Part shown: one piece after another, positions 27,066 through 39,540 of the stretch
Layout of the letters: each line of letters opens with the position of its first letter
Numbering within the stretch: position 1 is the first letter of the stretch
Source of the DNA: Papio anubis
Lineage: Eukaryota > Chordata > Mammalia > Primates > Cercopithecidae
Reading direction: 5' to 3'
Length of the DNA stretch: 64,000 nt
NCBI RefSeq assembly: GCF_008728515.1
Contig: NC_044979.1
Span: 169,988,037-170,052,036 of the forward strand
Notes under the pieces: model-generated
Told to the model about the DNA's origin: nothing
Seen by the model: the letters and a program-made list of their open reading frames with translations, nothing else
Database searches by the model: none
Position numbers and translations under genes: made by a program

Positions 27066-28540
27066 CTGGTGACTCCTTGAACTATTTGCAGATTCCTGAA
27101 CCCCTGTCCAAGAGTAAGCTGTGTTCTAATCTCATCAGATCTAAGGAGAGATGTAGGCACTTGCCTTGAGGCTTGAATTCTTTCTCCTTCTACTCTCCAC
27201 TGGTGGTAGTCAGTCTTTTGCATTTCAGGGTCAAAAATAAGACGGCCTATTGTGTTTCCAAGGCTGGGGTCCATAGTGCATACGCTAGGTTTCGGAGGGA
27301 GCGATGTGAGTGGAGATGGGGAAAGAAAAATGTGGAAACCTGAGTCCAGGAAGTTGCTTGCTAAGTGTACTAGAATATGCCACCCCAAATATGCTCTTTG
27401 GCATATGACTATTTTGAGCTGAAGGCTATTGAGAACCAGCAGATGCAGGAAAGCTCTAAAACAGGGTCTAAGTCTTCCTTTTGTAAAGGATTGTAGAGGT
27501 GTCTCCTTCTCCCAGGAAGAAGACTCTTAACTACTCATCAGAGGAGAAAGGGCAGACTGAAATCTGCACAATACATCTTATTAAACACCTCTTGTTTACC
27601 ATCCCTTTCCTGGTTAACTTCTCATAAGTTGCCTCCCCTATACAGAAGCCCCAAACCCACAGGTCATAGGTGAGGCAAAGCTTTGTCTAAAAATTTGGGA
27701 TCAGTAGAAAAGAATGTCAGCTCTGGCTCATAGGTGTGACTTCCTCCAGGCTCCCCAGGGAGAAATTTAGAACAAAGAATGGTGGTCAGAATTCAGCCCT
27801 CAGTTCCTCTTTATCTGAAGTCTACGCACCAGTGGATCCATTTAGTGGATCCATTGGTGGGGGTCCAGGTTTCTGAAACGACTCTGGGATATATGTTAAT
27901 GGCACAGGACATTTTTGGGGTGCCACTTCACCAGCCAGAGACCTCTGCAGCTGGCTGCACCCCTGCCTGGGCCTCACTCAGCTCTGGGCTGGCCGCTGGG
28001 CTTGCTCCATCCACTTGTCCCAGCAGCTTGCACCCAGCTCACCCTACCAGCCACCACAGGTGAGCCAGGTGTGGAGTGGCAAGTTTGCAGGGTCCAGTTA
28101 CTATGCATAGCCAGGTGTGTCAGCTGCTGCAGTGGAATAAGCAGCTCCAGGCGCTGGCGTCCAGACTTGGGGAACACAGTAGCTCTCAAAAACTTGGAGA
28201 TGCCAGCATCCATGGAGCCCCAAAGGGAGTGTTACGTCATGTCGCAGCACTGGCTCCAGGAGCCCTGAGGTCTAGGTGTCCAGGAGGGTCGCAGCTCTTT
28301 TCTTCTCCCTGCCACTCACAGTGCAGAAAATGGGGGTATGTTAAGAGCTCGTTCAGTCCCGCTGCCCTGATTCAGCCTGCGGCTCCTGGGAGGGCCTGGC
28401 CCTGCTGCCATTTCCCATCACGTGGGATGGATGTCCAGCACTGGCAGAGGGTGGGAGGGCTACAGTGTTACAGCAGCTCCTTTTGCACCCAGTGTTTGGT
28501 GGGTCCTGGGTTCTTGTCCCATGCCTATGAAGAATGAGAT
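27066..28540. other. Non-coding DNA with ERV-like traces
   Basis: The segment 27370-27770 ('ccaaatatgctctttggcat', 'cccaggaagaagactctta', 'ttgtttaccatccctttcc') resembles a dispersed LTR that I cannot name. The rest (27780-28530) is GC-richer and holds open frames up to 153 codons (28076-28537 plus) without recognisable domains, so no gene is called. Confidence 0.4.
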
Positions 28541-28942
28541 TACGCTGACAATTGAGCAAGAGTGAGCAAGGCAGAGAAGAGTTTTATTGAGCAACAAAAC
28601 AGCTCTCAGCAGAGAGGGGACCTGAAGGTAGGTAGTCTCAATGTGTGGCTGAGTCTCCGGTTTTTATAGGCTCAGAATGGGGGAGGTGTCAGCTATACGT
28701 AGCCTTGGAAAAGGCAACACTTGATTGGTTAAAAAGTATTATTCAGAAAGAACCAACTGGGAAAGAGCAGGCACATGAAAATAAAAGTTCTCACTCTGGT
28801 CATGGACTCCATCCAGATCTGACAGCCTGGTTTTCAGGCTTCAGACTATCTTTGGCGTGGAGGTTGGGTTTCATAGGGGACCCACCCCGCTCTACCTGGG
28901 AATTTGTCTGCCTCCTGCTGCTATCTTTAAGATGCTGTCTTT
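28541..28942 (-). mobile_element. Probable ERV LTR fragment, family unassigned
   Basis: 'gaagagttttattgagcaac' gives an AATAAA on the minus strand, followed by 'acagctctcagcagagaggg' and 'gtttttataggctcagaatg', wording typical of ERV1-type LTRs in reverse. The right edge is cut by the Alu at 28943. Confidence 0.45.
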
Positions 28943-29255
28943 GGCTGGGTGTGGTGGCTTACGACTGTAATCTCAATACTTTGGGAGACTGAGGCAGGCA
29001 GATTGCTTGAGCCTAGTAATTTGACCAGCCTGGGCAACATGATGAAACCCTACCTCTACCAAAAAAAAAAAAAAATATATATATATATATGGAAATTAAC
29101 AGGGTGGCATGTGCCTGTGATCCCAACTACTGGCAGAGCTGAGATACGAGAACTGCTTGAGCCCTTAGGTCAAGGTTGCAGTGAGTCATGATTGCACCAC
29201 TGCACTCCAGCCTGGGCAACAGAGTGAGACCCTGTCTCAAAAAAAAAAAAAAAAA
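28943..29255 (+). mobile_element. Alu SINE with internal A/AT expansion
   Basis: Old Alu whose middle A-rich linker has expanded to poly-A plus (AT)n at 29060-29090, and whose tail runs into (GA)n to 29267. Flanks 'aagatgctgtcttt' and 'aagatgttatcttt' are diverged target duplications. Confidence 0.9.
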
Positions 29256-29267
29256 GAGAGAGAGAGA

Positions 29268-30399
29268 AAGATGTTATCTTTAGTTTTTATAGGGAGCCAA
29301 ATGTCCCTCACTTCCATGATTATTGTTTTAAGCTACTATTACTCTCTTGCTTATCAAGTTGCTCATTTACTTCTCAGGTTTAGCTAGGTGCCTGGAATTT
29401 CCCTTTAAGAAACTCAAGATTTTTAAATGTCTTTGTTTGGTGCTGGGGAGAGCCCAGGCCCCTAAGAGGGGTCCCTGCTCCATCTCATTTGTGAGAGCTT
29501 ATGAGACAACAACTCCAGGGCTGGCCAGTAGCTAAGGAGGAGGAAGAGTCAGTGGCAGGGAAAGGGAGGGCCAGGTCGCCTGGGAGATAGGAGCTCTTCC
29601 AGCACTGGGCTGGGAAACCATTCTCTGGCAGCCCTGCCACTCAGTGGACCCTCAACTTCTCCTTAATTTCCTAGGCAGTATAATGGTAAGTACAAGTAAA
29701 AAGAAACGGAATTTTCCCTGGTGCCAAAAGGCAAAGAGAAGTCCCTACCTCCCTTTTCTTAGAGTGTTTCCTTTATAATCCTTTCTCTGTCTCTTTGGGA
29801 GGTACGTAAACCTTTCTGAAAGCTAAAAAAGCCCTTTGCCACTTTGGCTTCCCAGGAATGTGCTTCTCGAGGGCCTCAGAGCCATCTCTTTGAAATGTGA
29901 ATATTAAGATGAATGGTGCCCTATCTCCTGTCTCTCTGGGAGCTTTGCCTAGGAGTCTGGCTACCAGTTGTAGCATATGAGAGTTTTCTTCTTCCTTTGG
30001 ATGAGTGCAATTAACACATATGTAATAGATTCTATCTGCCTGGCTATGTAAGAGGGTGATACATTTTTTTCTGTCTTTGCAATTTCTTGAGTGGATTGCT
30101 TTTGATATGTGTTGCAATCTGGTTTAATGCATACGTAATAATAACACTTTTTTTTCATTTCCTATATTTTTGGATGGGTTTTCTAGATTGGCAGATTTTA
30201 CTTCAAATTTCCCCAACAGCAGCAAGTCCTAGCACACCTCAGCATCATCCCAGCAACACCCCACCCTTGGGGAGGAAATATGCCAGAGACACGAAGGGCC
30301 ACTTCTAAATACAAGAGAGTCATCATGCACCTGTCAGGAGGGAGAGTATCCAATCTCTAGAGATGGAAATGTCAACCTAAAAGGAAGAAGCAGAGGCAG
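29268..30399. other. Unique non-coding DNA
   Basis: No gene or named repeat is recognised. The 114-codon minus frame at 29773-30117 has no domain. Confidence 0.5.
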
Positions 30400-30900
30400 A
30401 ATTAATATAGAGAGTTTATTTGGGCCAAGGTTGAGAGCTGCAGCCATGGACAAACTTCCAAGTTGCCTTGGGGAGTGCTCCGGAGGAGAAAGAAGAGCCT
30501 CAAGTTTTTAAAGAAAAAAGGACAAATCATTAGAGAAGCAATTACAAAAGCTGTTCATCAGGAATTCTTACTAGTTTACAGAAATAACATTGCTTAGTGA
30601 TTGGCTATACATTGTTACAACTTGGCATTCATCTAGAGTCCACATAGCAAGTGGCTTCAAGAGGTCATTATTTAGTTCCAGGGAAAGTGAGACCTGATTG
30701 TGGTCACATTTTAAGTACCTTTCTGGGTCTGATGATTTAAAGGGCTCACATTCCTCAGATAAAAGTTTTCTTTCTTTCTCAGATTGAAGTATTCTGGTGC
30801 ACTCAGCCTTTGGACAGGGAGAAGTGGAGATTCTCATTACATATGGGTGCTTGCCTTGGTTGTTTTAAATTTATGTGCAACCAGGCTGCTTCTCCAATAT
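30400..30900 (-). mobile_element. Possible ERV LTR fragment, family unassigned
   Basis: 'agagagtttatttgggccaa' (minus-strand AATAAA) and the downstream order resemble ERVL/ERV1 LTRs in reverse. The element continues across the Alu at 30917. Weak assignment. Confidence 0.35.
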
Positions 30901-30916
30901 AAAAGCACCCCTAAAT

Positions 30917-31217
30917 GGCCAGGCGTGGTGGTTCACACCTGTAATCCCAGCACTTTGGGAGGCTGAGGTAGGCGGATCACAAGGTCCGGAGTCCAAGACC
31001 AGCCTGGCCAACATAGTGAAACCCCATCTCTGTTAAAAACACAAAAACAAAACTTAGCTGGGCGTGGTGGCAGGCACCTGTAATCCCAGCTACTTGGGAG
31101 GCGGAAGCAGGCAAATTGCTTGAACCTGGGAGGCGGAGGTTGCAGTGAGCTGAGATTGTGCCACTGTACTCCCGCCTGGGCAACAGTGCAAGACTCCATC
31201 TAAAAAAAAAAAAAAAA
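30917..31217 (+). mobile_element. Alu SINE
   Basis: Full-length Alu with a 19-A tail. Perfect 15-bp target duplications 'aaaagcacccctaaa' lie at 30901-30915 and 31218-31232. Confidence 0.96.
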
Positions 31218-31232
31218 AAAAGCACCCCTAAA

Positions 31233-31675
31233 CAAGAGCCAACAGTCTCTGTTAGGGCCTTTCTACCCTTCAAGAGAACATCAACTTGCTTGATGACCAT
31301 AGTGGAGAGGAGTGGGGATCTCCATCATCGAGACCAAGAGAGGCTGTGAAACATAATAAACGCTGGTCTAGAACAGTATGGAGAGGCACATGTAGGATCG
31401 GTTTCAACTAGCAAAGAGAAGAGAGCGTCCTTTGCAATTTCATGTGAGGCCCTCCTATCAGATGACCCTACAGAGATTTTAAGTTTAGTTTTGTTTTGAA
31501 TTTGCGATGACTTTTTGGAGTTTGGCTCAACTGTCTTGTAGAACATGCCTCATTCTAGCTTTGTCAGACAGCTTCATCAGGGCCTCCTTGACTTGTCCTT
31601 CTCTCCTCTGTATTTCCTGTAACTGGATGTGAGTCTAGAGGCTGGACTGGACTCATGAAAAGAATCCTTCACAAG
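31233..31675. other. Unique non-coding DNA
   Basis: No gene or named repeat is recognised. Confidence 0.5.
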
Positions 31676-32124
31676 TGTGATGTTTAATACTGAGTGTCAA
31701 CCCGATTGGATTGAAGGATACAAAGTATTGATCCTGGGTGTGTCTGTGAGGTTGTTGAAAAAGGAGATTAACCTCTGAGTCAGAAGGGTGGAAAGGCAGA
31801 TCCACCCTTAATCTGAATGGGCACCACCTAATTAGCTGCTAGCGCAGCTAGAATATAAGCAGGCAGAAAAATGTGAAAAGAGACACCGTCCCAGCCTCCC
31901 AGCTTATATCTTTCTCTTGTGCCGGATGCTTCCTGCCCTCAAACATCGGACTCCAAGTTCTTCAGTTTGGATCTCCTTGCTCTCAGAGACGGGCTCTCCT
32001 TGGTCCTCAACCTGCAGATAGCTTATTGTGGGACCTTGTGATGGTGTGAGTTAATACTTAATAAACTCATATATATATATATATTCATTCCATTAGTTCT
32101 GCCCCTCTAGAGAGCCCTAATACA
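31676..32124 (+). mobile_element. MLT1C/D-like MaLR LTR
   Basis: Starts 'tgtgatgtttaatactgag', contains 'tgggtgtgtctgtgaggttg' and an AATAAA before an AT-rich (TA)n (32067-32086), and ends 'gagccctaatacaaca'. This is the structure of MLT1C/D LTRs in sense orientation, at about the expected length. Solo LTR. Confidence 0.75.
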
Positions 32125-32885
32125 ACAGATGGATCCCATCGGGACATGTGATGACAGCCCATCCCTGCTGGCGTTGCTCACTTTGATCATTTAGGGAAGG
32201 TGACAATCACCATATCTTTCATAGTTAAGGTGCATTTTCCTCCTCAAAATTAGTAAATACTGTAATTTGTTGAATTATACTTGGACATCCTGTTCCTCCA
32301 CAACCTTTCACCCAATAAGGTTTAGCATCCACTGATGGTGCTTCCCTGAATCTATTTCTTCTTTGAGGGTTGCAATAAAAGTATATCTTTTTTTTTCTAC
32401 ATTTATTAGAGGAAGTGTTCCCTAAAGAAGAGTTCTCTCTTCTCTCTCTGTTCCTTTTTTCTTTTTTCTTTTTTTTGAGTATCACTGTGGATTCATGGAT
32501 TTCTTTATGACTCAATGTCAACTGCCATCATTACTATTTCTAATACTTAAATTAATCTCAGTTTGGCCAATGGGACCCTCTTCAAGCTGCCTCTGCTGTT
32601 CATTTGACATGATCCCATTAGTCCGTGAGTATTTCCTTATTTTCTGATACAATAAGGTATCCTAGGCTCAACTTGTACTTTAACTGCTTTTGACTTGGAA
32701 TCAGCCAGTTCAATGAGGATCCCTGGTCCCCTTTCCTGGAGAATGGTACTTAGATACCAAACTCAAGGCATGAAGTGTGCCCATTGCTCTTACAATGTTA
32801 TGACTTCTAGGCTCTTTGACTGAAATTAATTACAGACACACACATACATACCTGTACTTATGAATTCACACTGACATTTCTTGTC
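32125..32885. other. Unique non-coding DNA
   Basis: Contains a T-rich stretch at 32447-32476. No gene is recognised. Confidence 0.5.
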
Positions 32886-35800
32886 TTTTTTTTTTTTTAT
32901 TTCAATAGTTTTTGGGGAATGGGTCATGTTTGGTTACATGGATAAGTTCTTTAGTGGTGATTTCTGATGTTTTGGTGAACCTGTCACCCAAGCAGTGTAC
33001 ACTGTACCCAATGTGTAGTCTTTTTTTCCCTCAAACCCCTCCCATCCTTCCCCCTGAGTCCCCAAATTCCATTATATCATTCTCATGCCTTTGCATCCTC
33101 ATAGCTTAGTTCCCACTTATAAGTGAGAACATACAATGTTTGGTTTTTCTATTCTTGAGTTACTTCACTTTGAATAATGGTCTCCAACTCCATCCAGGTT
33201 GCTGTTGCTGTGAATGACATTATTTTGTTCCTTTTTAAGGTTGAGTGGCATTCCATGGTGTATATATGCCACATTTTCTTTGTCCACTCATTGGTTGATG
33301 GGCATTTAGGCTGGTTCCATATTTTTGTAATTGTGAATTTTGCTGCTATAAACATGCATTTGTAAGTGTCTTTTTCACATAATGACTTCTTTTCCTCTGG
33401 GTAGGTACCCAGTAGTGGAACTGTTGGATCAAATGATAGTTTTACTTTTAGTTTTTAAAGGAATTTCCACACTGTTTTCCATAGTGGTTGTAGTAGTTTA
33501 CATTCCTACCAGCAGTGTAAGTGTTCCTTTTCACCACATGTATGCCAACATCTATTATTTTTTTATTTTTTAATTATGGCCATTCTTGCAGGAGTAAGGT
33601 GGTATCTCATTGTGGTTTTGATTTGCATTTCTCTGATAATTAGTGATGTTAAGCATTTTTTATATGTTTGTTGGCCATTTATTGAAGGGGTGGCCTGCCC
33701 CTCCACACCTGTGGGTGTTTCTCGTAAGATGGAACGAGAGACTTGAGAAAAGAAATAAGACACAGAGACAAAGTATAGAGAAAGAAAAGCGGGGCCCAGG
33801 GGACCGGCGCTCAGCTTACAGAGGACCCACGCCAGCCCCGGTCTCTGAGTTCCCTTAGTATTTATTGATAATTATCTTTACCATCTTAAAGACAGGGGAG
33901 TGGCAGGACAATAGGATCAAAGAAAAAAGAGGAAATCGGCAGTAAGACATATGAACAAAAACCTCTGTGACATGAATAAGTTTAAAGGAAAATGCTGTGC
34001 CTTGAGATGCATATGCAAACATCTCCATAAACCTTTTAGCAGCATTGTTTCAGTCTATCACATGGGGAGAAACCTAGCTTTCCTAGGCAGAGGTCCCTGT
34101 GACATTTGGTCGTGTACGTTTCCCTGGGTAGTTGAAATTAAGAGAATGGTGATAACTTTTAACCAGCAAGCTACCTTCAGGCATTTGTTTAACAAAGACA
34201 CATCCTGCACAGCCCAAAATCCATTAAACCTTGAGTCACCGCAACACATGTCTCTTGCAAGGACAAGGTTGGGGGTAGGGTCACAGATTAACAGCATCTC
34301 AAATACAGAACAAAATGGAGTCTCTTATGTCTACTTCTTTCTATATAGACACAGTAACAGGCTGATCTCTCTTCCTTTTCCCCACAATTTATATTTCTTC
34401 TTTTGAGAATTGTGTATTCATTTCCTTTGCCCACTTTTTGATGGTATTATTTTTTGTTTTGTTTTGTTTTGCTGCTGATTTGAGTTCCTTGTAGATTCTA
34501 GATATTAGTCCTTTGTTAGATGCATAGTTTATGAAGATTTTCTCCCCCTCTATGTGTTGTCTGTTTACTCTGCTGATTGTTTCTTTTGCCGTGCATAAGC
34601 TATTTAGTTTAATTCAGTCCCATATATTTATCTTTGTCTTTGTTACATTTGCTTTTGGGTTCTTGGTCATGAACACTTTGCCTAAGCCAATGTCTAGAAG
34701 AGTTTTTCCAACGTTATCTTCTAGGTTATGGTTTCAGGTCTTAGGTTTAAGTCCTTGATGCATCTTGAGGTGATTTTTGTATAAGGTGAGAGATGAAGGT
34801 CCAGTTTCATTCTTTTACATGTGGCTTGCCAATTATCCCAGCACCATTTGTTGAACAGGGTGTCATTTCCCCACTTTATGTTTTTGTTTCCTTTGTCGAA
34901 GATCCGTAGGCTGTAAATATTTGACTTTATTTCTGGGTTCTCTATTCTGTTCTACTGGTCTATGTGACTATTTTTATACCAGTACCATGCTGTTTTGGTA
35001 ACTATACCCTTATAGTATAGTTTGAAGTCAGGTAATATGATGCCTCTAGATTTGTTCTTTTTGCTTAGTCTTGTTTCAGCTGTGTGGGCTCTTTTTTTGT
35101 TCCATATGAATTTTGGGATTTTTTTTCTAGTTCTGTGAAGAATGATGATGGTCTTTTGATGGGAATTGCATTGAATTTGTATATTGCTTTTGGCAGTTTG
35201 GTCATTTGCACAATATTGATTCTACCCATCCATCAGCATGAGATGTGTTTTCATTTGTTTGTGTTGTCTATAATTTCTTTCAGCAGTGTTTTTAGTTTTC
35301 CTTGTAGAGATCTTTTACCTCCTTGGTTAGGTATATTCCTAAGTATTTTATTATTATTATTGCAGCTTTTGTAAAAGGCATTGAGTTCTTGATTTGCTTC
35401 TCAGCTTGGTCATTGTTGGTATATAGCAGTGCTACTGATTTGTGTTCATTGATTGTGTATCCCAAAACTTTATTGAATTCATTTATCAGATCTAGAAGCT
35501 TTCTGGATGAGTCTTTAGAGTTTTCAAGGTATACAATCTTATCATTGGTGAACAGCAGTTTGACTTCCTCTTTATTGATTTAGATGCCCTTTATTTCTTT
35601 CTCTTGTCTTATTGCTCTGGTTGGGACTTCCAGTACTATGTTGAATAGAAGTGGCGAAAGTGGGCATCCTTGTCTTGTTCCAGTTCTCAGGGGGAATGCT
35701 TTTAACTTTTCCCTGTTCAGTATAATGTTGGCTGTGGGTCTGTCATAGATGGCTTTTATTACCTTAGTGTATGTCCTATCTATGCCGATTTTGCTGAGAG

Positions 35801-38529
35801 TTTTAATCATAAAGCAATGCTAGATTTTGTCAAATGCTTTTCTTGCATCTATTGAGACGATCACATGATTTTAGTTTTTAATTCTGTTTATGTGATGTAT
35901 CACATTTATTGACTTGTGTATGTTAAACCATCCTTGCATCCCTTGTATGAAACCCACTTGATCATGGTGTTTATCTTTATACATGATGATATATCTTTAT
36001 ATCTTAATACACTACTTGATCATGGTGTATTATCTTTTTTGATATGCTGTTGGATTCAGTTAGCTAATATTTTTTTGAGGATTTTTATGTCTATGTTCAT
36101 CAGGGATATCACTCTGTAGTTTTTCTTTTTGTTATATCCTTTCCTAGTTTTGGCATTAGGATGATACTGGTTTCAAAAAGTGATTTAAGGATGAGTTCCT
36201 CTTTCTCTATCTTTTGGAATAGTTTCAGTAAGATTGGTACCAATTCTTCTTTGAATGTCTGATAGAATTTAGCTGTGAATCCATCTGGTCCTGGACTTTT
36301 TTTTGTTGGGAATTTTTGTATTACTGTTTTTATCTTGCTACTTGTTATTGGTCTGTTCAGAGTTTCTGTTTATTCCTGATTTAATATAGGAAGGTTGTAT
36401 ATTTCCAGGAATTTATCCTTTCTTCTGGATTTTCTAGTTTGTGTGTGTAAAGGTGTTCATAGTAGCCTTGAATGATCTTTTGTATTTCTGTGGCGTCAGT
36501 TGTAATATCTCCTGTTTTGTTGCTAATTGAGCTTATTTGGATCTTCTCTCTCCTTTTCTTGGTTAATCTCACTAATGGGCTATCAATTTTGTTTATCTTT
36601 CCAAAGAATAATCTTTTTGTTTCACTTATCTTTTTGTTGTTGTTGTTTCTATTTCATTTAGTTCTGCTATGATCTTTGTTATTCCTTTTCTTCTGCTGGG
36701 TTTGGGTTTAATTTGTTCTTGTTTCTCTAGTTCCTTGAGGTGTGACCTTAGATTGTCTATTTGTGCTTTTTCAGCATTTTCATGTTGGCATTTAATGCTA
36801 TGAACTTTCTCTCTGCACTGCTTTTTCTGTATCCCAGAGGTTCAGTTCAAATACTTTTTAAATTTCCATCTTGATTTCATGATTGGCCCAAAGGTCATTC
36901 AGGAGCAGATGACTTAATTTCCATGTATTTATGTAGTTTTGAGGATTCCTTTTGGAGTTCATTTCCCGTTTTATTCCACGTGGTCTGAAAGGGTACTTGG
37001 TATAATTTCCGTTTTCTTAAATTTATTGAGACTTTTTTTGTGGCCTATCATATGGTCTATCTTGGAGAATATTCCATGTGCTGAAGAAAAGAACGTATAT
37101 TCTGCAGTTGTTGGGTAGAATGTTCTGTAAATATCTGTTAAGTCTATTTGTTCTAGGGTATAGTTTAAGTTCATTATTTCTTTGTTGACTTCCTGTCTTG
37201 ATGATCCATCTAGTGCTGTCAGTGGAGTATGGAAGTCCCCCACTATTATCATGTTGCCATCTATCTAATTTCTTAGGTCTGGTAATAATTGTTTTAGAAA
37301 TTTGAGAGCTCCAGTGTTGGGTGCATATACATTTAGGATTGTAATATTTTCCTGTTGCACCAATCCTTTTATCATTATATAATGTCCCCCTTTGTCTTTT
37401 TAAACTGTTGTTGCTTTAAAGTCTGTTTTGTCTGATATAAGAATAGCTGCTCCTGCTTGCTTTTGGTGTCCATTTGCATGGAATATCTTTTTCCATTCCT
37501 TTACCTTAAGTTTATGTGAGTCCTTATGTGTTAGGTGAGTCTTGAAGAGAGCAAATACTTGGCTGGTGGATTTTTATCTATTCTTCCATTCTGTATCTTT
37601 TAAGTGGAGCATGTAAGCCATTTACATTCAACTTTAGTATTGAGATGTGAGATACTGTTCTATTCATTGTGCTAGTTGTTGCCTGAATAACTTTTTTTTT
37701 CTATTTGTATTGTTTTATAGGCCCTGCGAGATTTATGCGTTAAGGACATTCTATTTTGGTGTATTTTGAGGTTTCACTTAAAGATTTAGAACTCCTTTTA
37801 GCATTTCTTTGTGGTGCTGGCTTGAGAGTGGCAAATTATCTCAGCACTTATTTGTCTGAAAAAGATTTTATCTCTCCATTTATGAAACTTGGTTTTCTTG
37901 GATACAAAATTCTTGGCTAACAATTATTTTGTTTGAGGAGGTTAAAGATAGGACCCCATTTCCTTCTTGCTTATAGGGTTTCTGCTGAGAAATCTGCTGT
38001 TAATCTGATAGGTTTTCCTTTATAGGTTACTTGATGCTTTTGCCTCACAGCTCTTAAGAATCTTTCCTTCATCTTGACTTTAGATAATCTGATGACTACA
38101 TGCCTAGGTGATGATCTATTTGCAATGAATTTCCCAGGTATTCTTTGAGCTTCTTTGACGTCTAGGTCTCTAGCAAGGCCAGGGAAGTTTTCTGCAATTG
38201 TTCCCTCAAATAAGTTCCACACTTTTAGATTTCTCTTTTTTTCTCAAGAACACCAATTATTCTTAGGTTTGGCGGTTTAACATAATCCCACATTTCTTGG
38301 GGGCTTTAGTCAGTTTTTAAATTCTTTTTTTTTTCTTATTTTCGTTTTTATCTGATTGGGTTCATTCAAAAGTCTTGTCTTCAAGCTCTGAAGTTCTTTC
38401 TTCTACTTGTTCTAATCTATTGTTGACACTTTCCAGCGCATTTTATCTTTCTCTAAGTGTGTCTTCCATTTCCAGAAATTATGATTGTTTTTTCTTTATA
38501 ATATCTATTTATCTGGAGAAGTTTTCATT
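32886..38529 (-). mobile_element. Long L1, 5'-truncated in ORF1, interrupted by an LTR
   Basis: The plus strand shows L1 in reverse: T-rich 3' tail and 3'UTR at 32886-33150, ORF2 C-terminus, and reverse transcriptase (frame at 35580-35810 encodes a TRQGCPLSPLLFNIVLEV block). The endonuclease frame at 36971-37252 includes TAEYTFFSSAHG, and ORF1p C-terminus at 37971-38222 includes RHVVIRLSKVKMKERFLRA. The coiled-coil part of ORF1 runs to about 38529, where the element ends without a 5'UTR. Many stops break both ORFs. Net L1 length without the inserted LTR is about 4.9 kb. The 3'UTR wording suggests L1PB/L1MA. Confidence 0.92.
33683..34386 (-). mobile_element. Solo HERV-K (HML-group, LTR5-like) LTR inside the L1
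   Basis: The 704-bp element reads TGTGGGG...CCCCTTCA on the minus strand, the termini of HML-group betaretrovirus-like LTRs. It has an AATAAA (minus; plus 33861-33866) and the conserved R/U5 segment between. It is flanked by a perfect 6-bp target duplication ATTTAT (33677-33682 and 34387-34392), and L1 sequence is continuous across it. No internal viral genes remain, so it is the product of LTR-LTR recombination. It is shorter than the roughly 970-1000 bp of HML-2 LTR5 and lacks part of U3, so it may be a related HML subfamily. Confidence 0.88.
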
Positions 38530-38649
38530 CATAGTGAGACCTTGTCTCTATAAAAAATAAAAATAAATTGCCAGGTTTTAAGAGGAAGATGACAGATAGG
38601 AGACAAGGCAATTTATTTTTATTTTTTATAGAGACAAGGTCTCACTATG
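38530..38649. repeat. Perfect 43-bp inverted repeat (hairpin/cruciform)
   Basis: Bases 38530-38572 are the exact reverse complement of 38607-38649, with a 34-base loop. The left arm starts where the L1 ends ('catagtgagacc'); the right arm is the start of an Alu-derived fragment. There are no mismatches in the arms. Confidence 0.95.
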
Positions 38650-38690
38650 TTGCCCAGGTTGGTCTTGAACTCCTGGGCTCAAGTTTCCCA
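38607..38690 (-). mobile_element. Alu-derived fragment (partial)
   Basis: 'tagagacaaggtctcactat' followed by 'gttgcccaggttggtcttga' and 'actcctgggctcaag' is a reverse-oriented piece of an old Alu/FLAM linker and left-monomer region. It is about 84 bp and lacks the rest of the element. Confidence 0.7.
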
Positions 38691-39104
38691 AAGACACTGA
38701 TATTTCTAATTTAAATTTAACATTACTAAATTATTATTTAACCTTATTTTATTTAATGATTGTATCTATCTTCCCCTTCAAAGAAAATTATGTTTCCTAA
38801 AAACATGTTTGTATAACATACATATATATACACACACGATTTATATACACACAGTTCTTTCTTGTTCTGTCCAAAAATGTTCACATAGTCTCAAAATGAT
38901 AATAATAGCTTTGTTACCAACAATAAATCCAGTAAGGGCAAAGCTTATTTGTAATACTTTCTGTTTCCAGAGAGTATCCAACTAAGGATGTATAGCCCAA
39001 GTGCCATGTTTGACAGTTTCTTAAAATGATTCTTTTTGCTGTGTTATCAATTTGATATATAGTTGGCCTCATTTCTTTGTGTGTACACTTTTGGACTGCT
39101 TTCT
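38691..39104. other. AT-rich non-coding DNA
   Basis: Contains short TA/CA alternation at 38816-38853. No gene is recognised. Confidence 0.5.
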
Positions 39105-39540
39105 CTGATCTTTTTTATTTCATTTTATTTTTGCATATGTAAAACACTTACATCGTTCAAAAGTCAAAACTATTTTTGAAAGTACAGAGAATTATTTCTT
39201 CTAGCCCTATCCCTCTATGCCATTCCTACCCACTTGTATGGTTAATCATTTTTATTGGTTTTTGGCTTATCTTTCCAGTGTTTCTTTACAATAAGCAAAT
39301 ATGTATATATACACACATATATAATCTTATTTTTCAAAAAATAACACCATGTATGTGCACTGTCTGTATTCGGCCTTTTCTACTAAAAATATATCTTGGA
39401 TATTATTCCATAGTGGTTAAAGGCAGAAATTTTTTATTCTTCTTTCTTATGGCTGCATAGCACTTCACTATGTGACTATACCATAATTCATTCAAATTCA
39501 TTCAACCAGTTTCCCATTGATGGACACCTGAAGAACTCCT
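39105..39540 (-). mobile_element. Old L1M 3' end
   Basis: The reverse of the L1M ORF2-end/3'UTR order: 'acatcgttcaaaagtcaaaa', 'atatatcttggatattattc', 'tatggctgcatagcacttca', 'ccattgatggacacctg'. Strongly diverged. Confidence 0.6.

Noticed and set aside
28076..28537. 153-codon plus-strand frame
   Set aside because: It lies in ERV-like GC-richer sequence with no recognisable viral or cellular domain.
37971..38222. Open frame resembling an RNA-binding protein
   Set aside because: It is the C-terminal part of L1 ORF1p in a broken, minus-strand L1, not a host gene.
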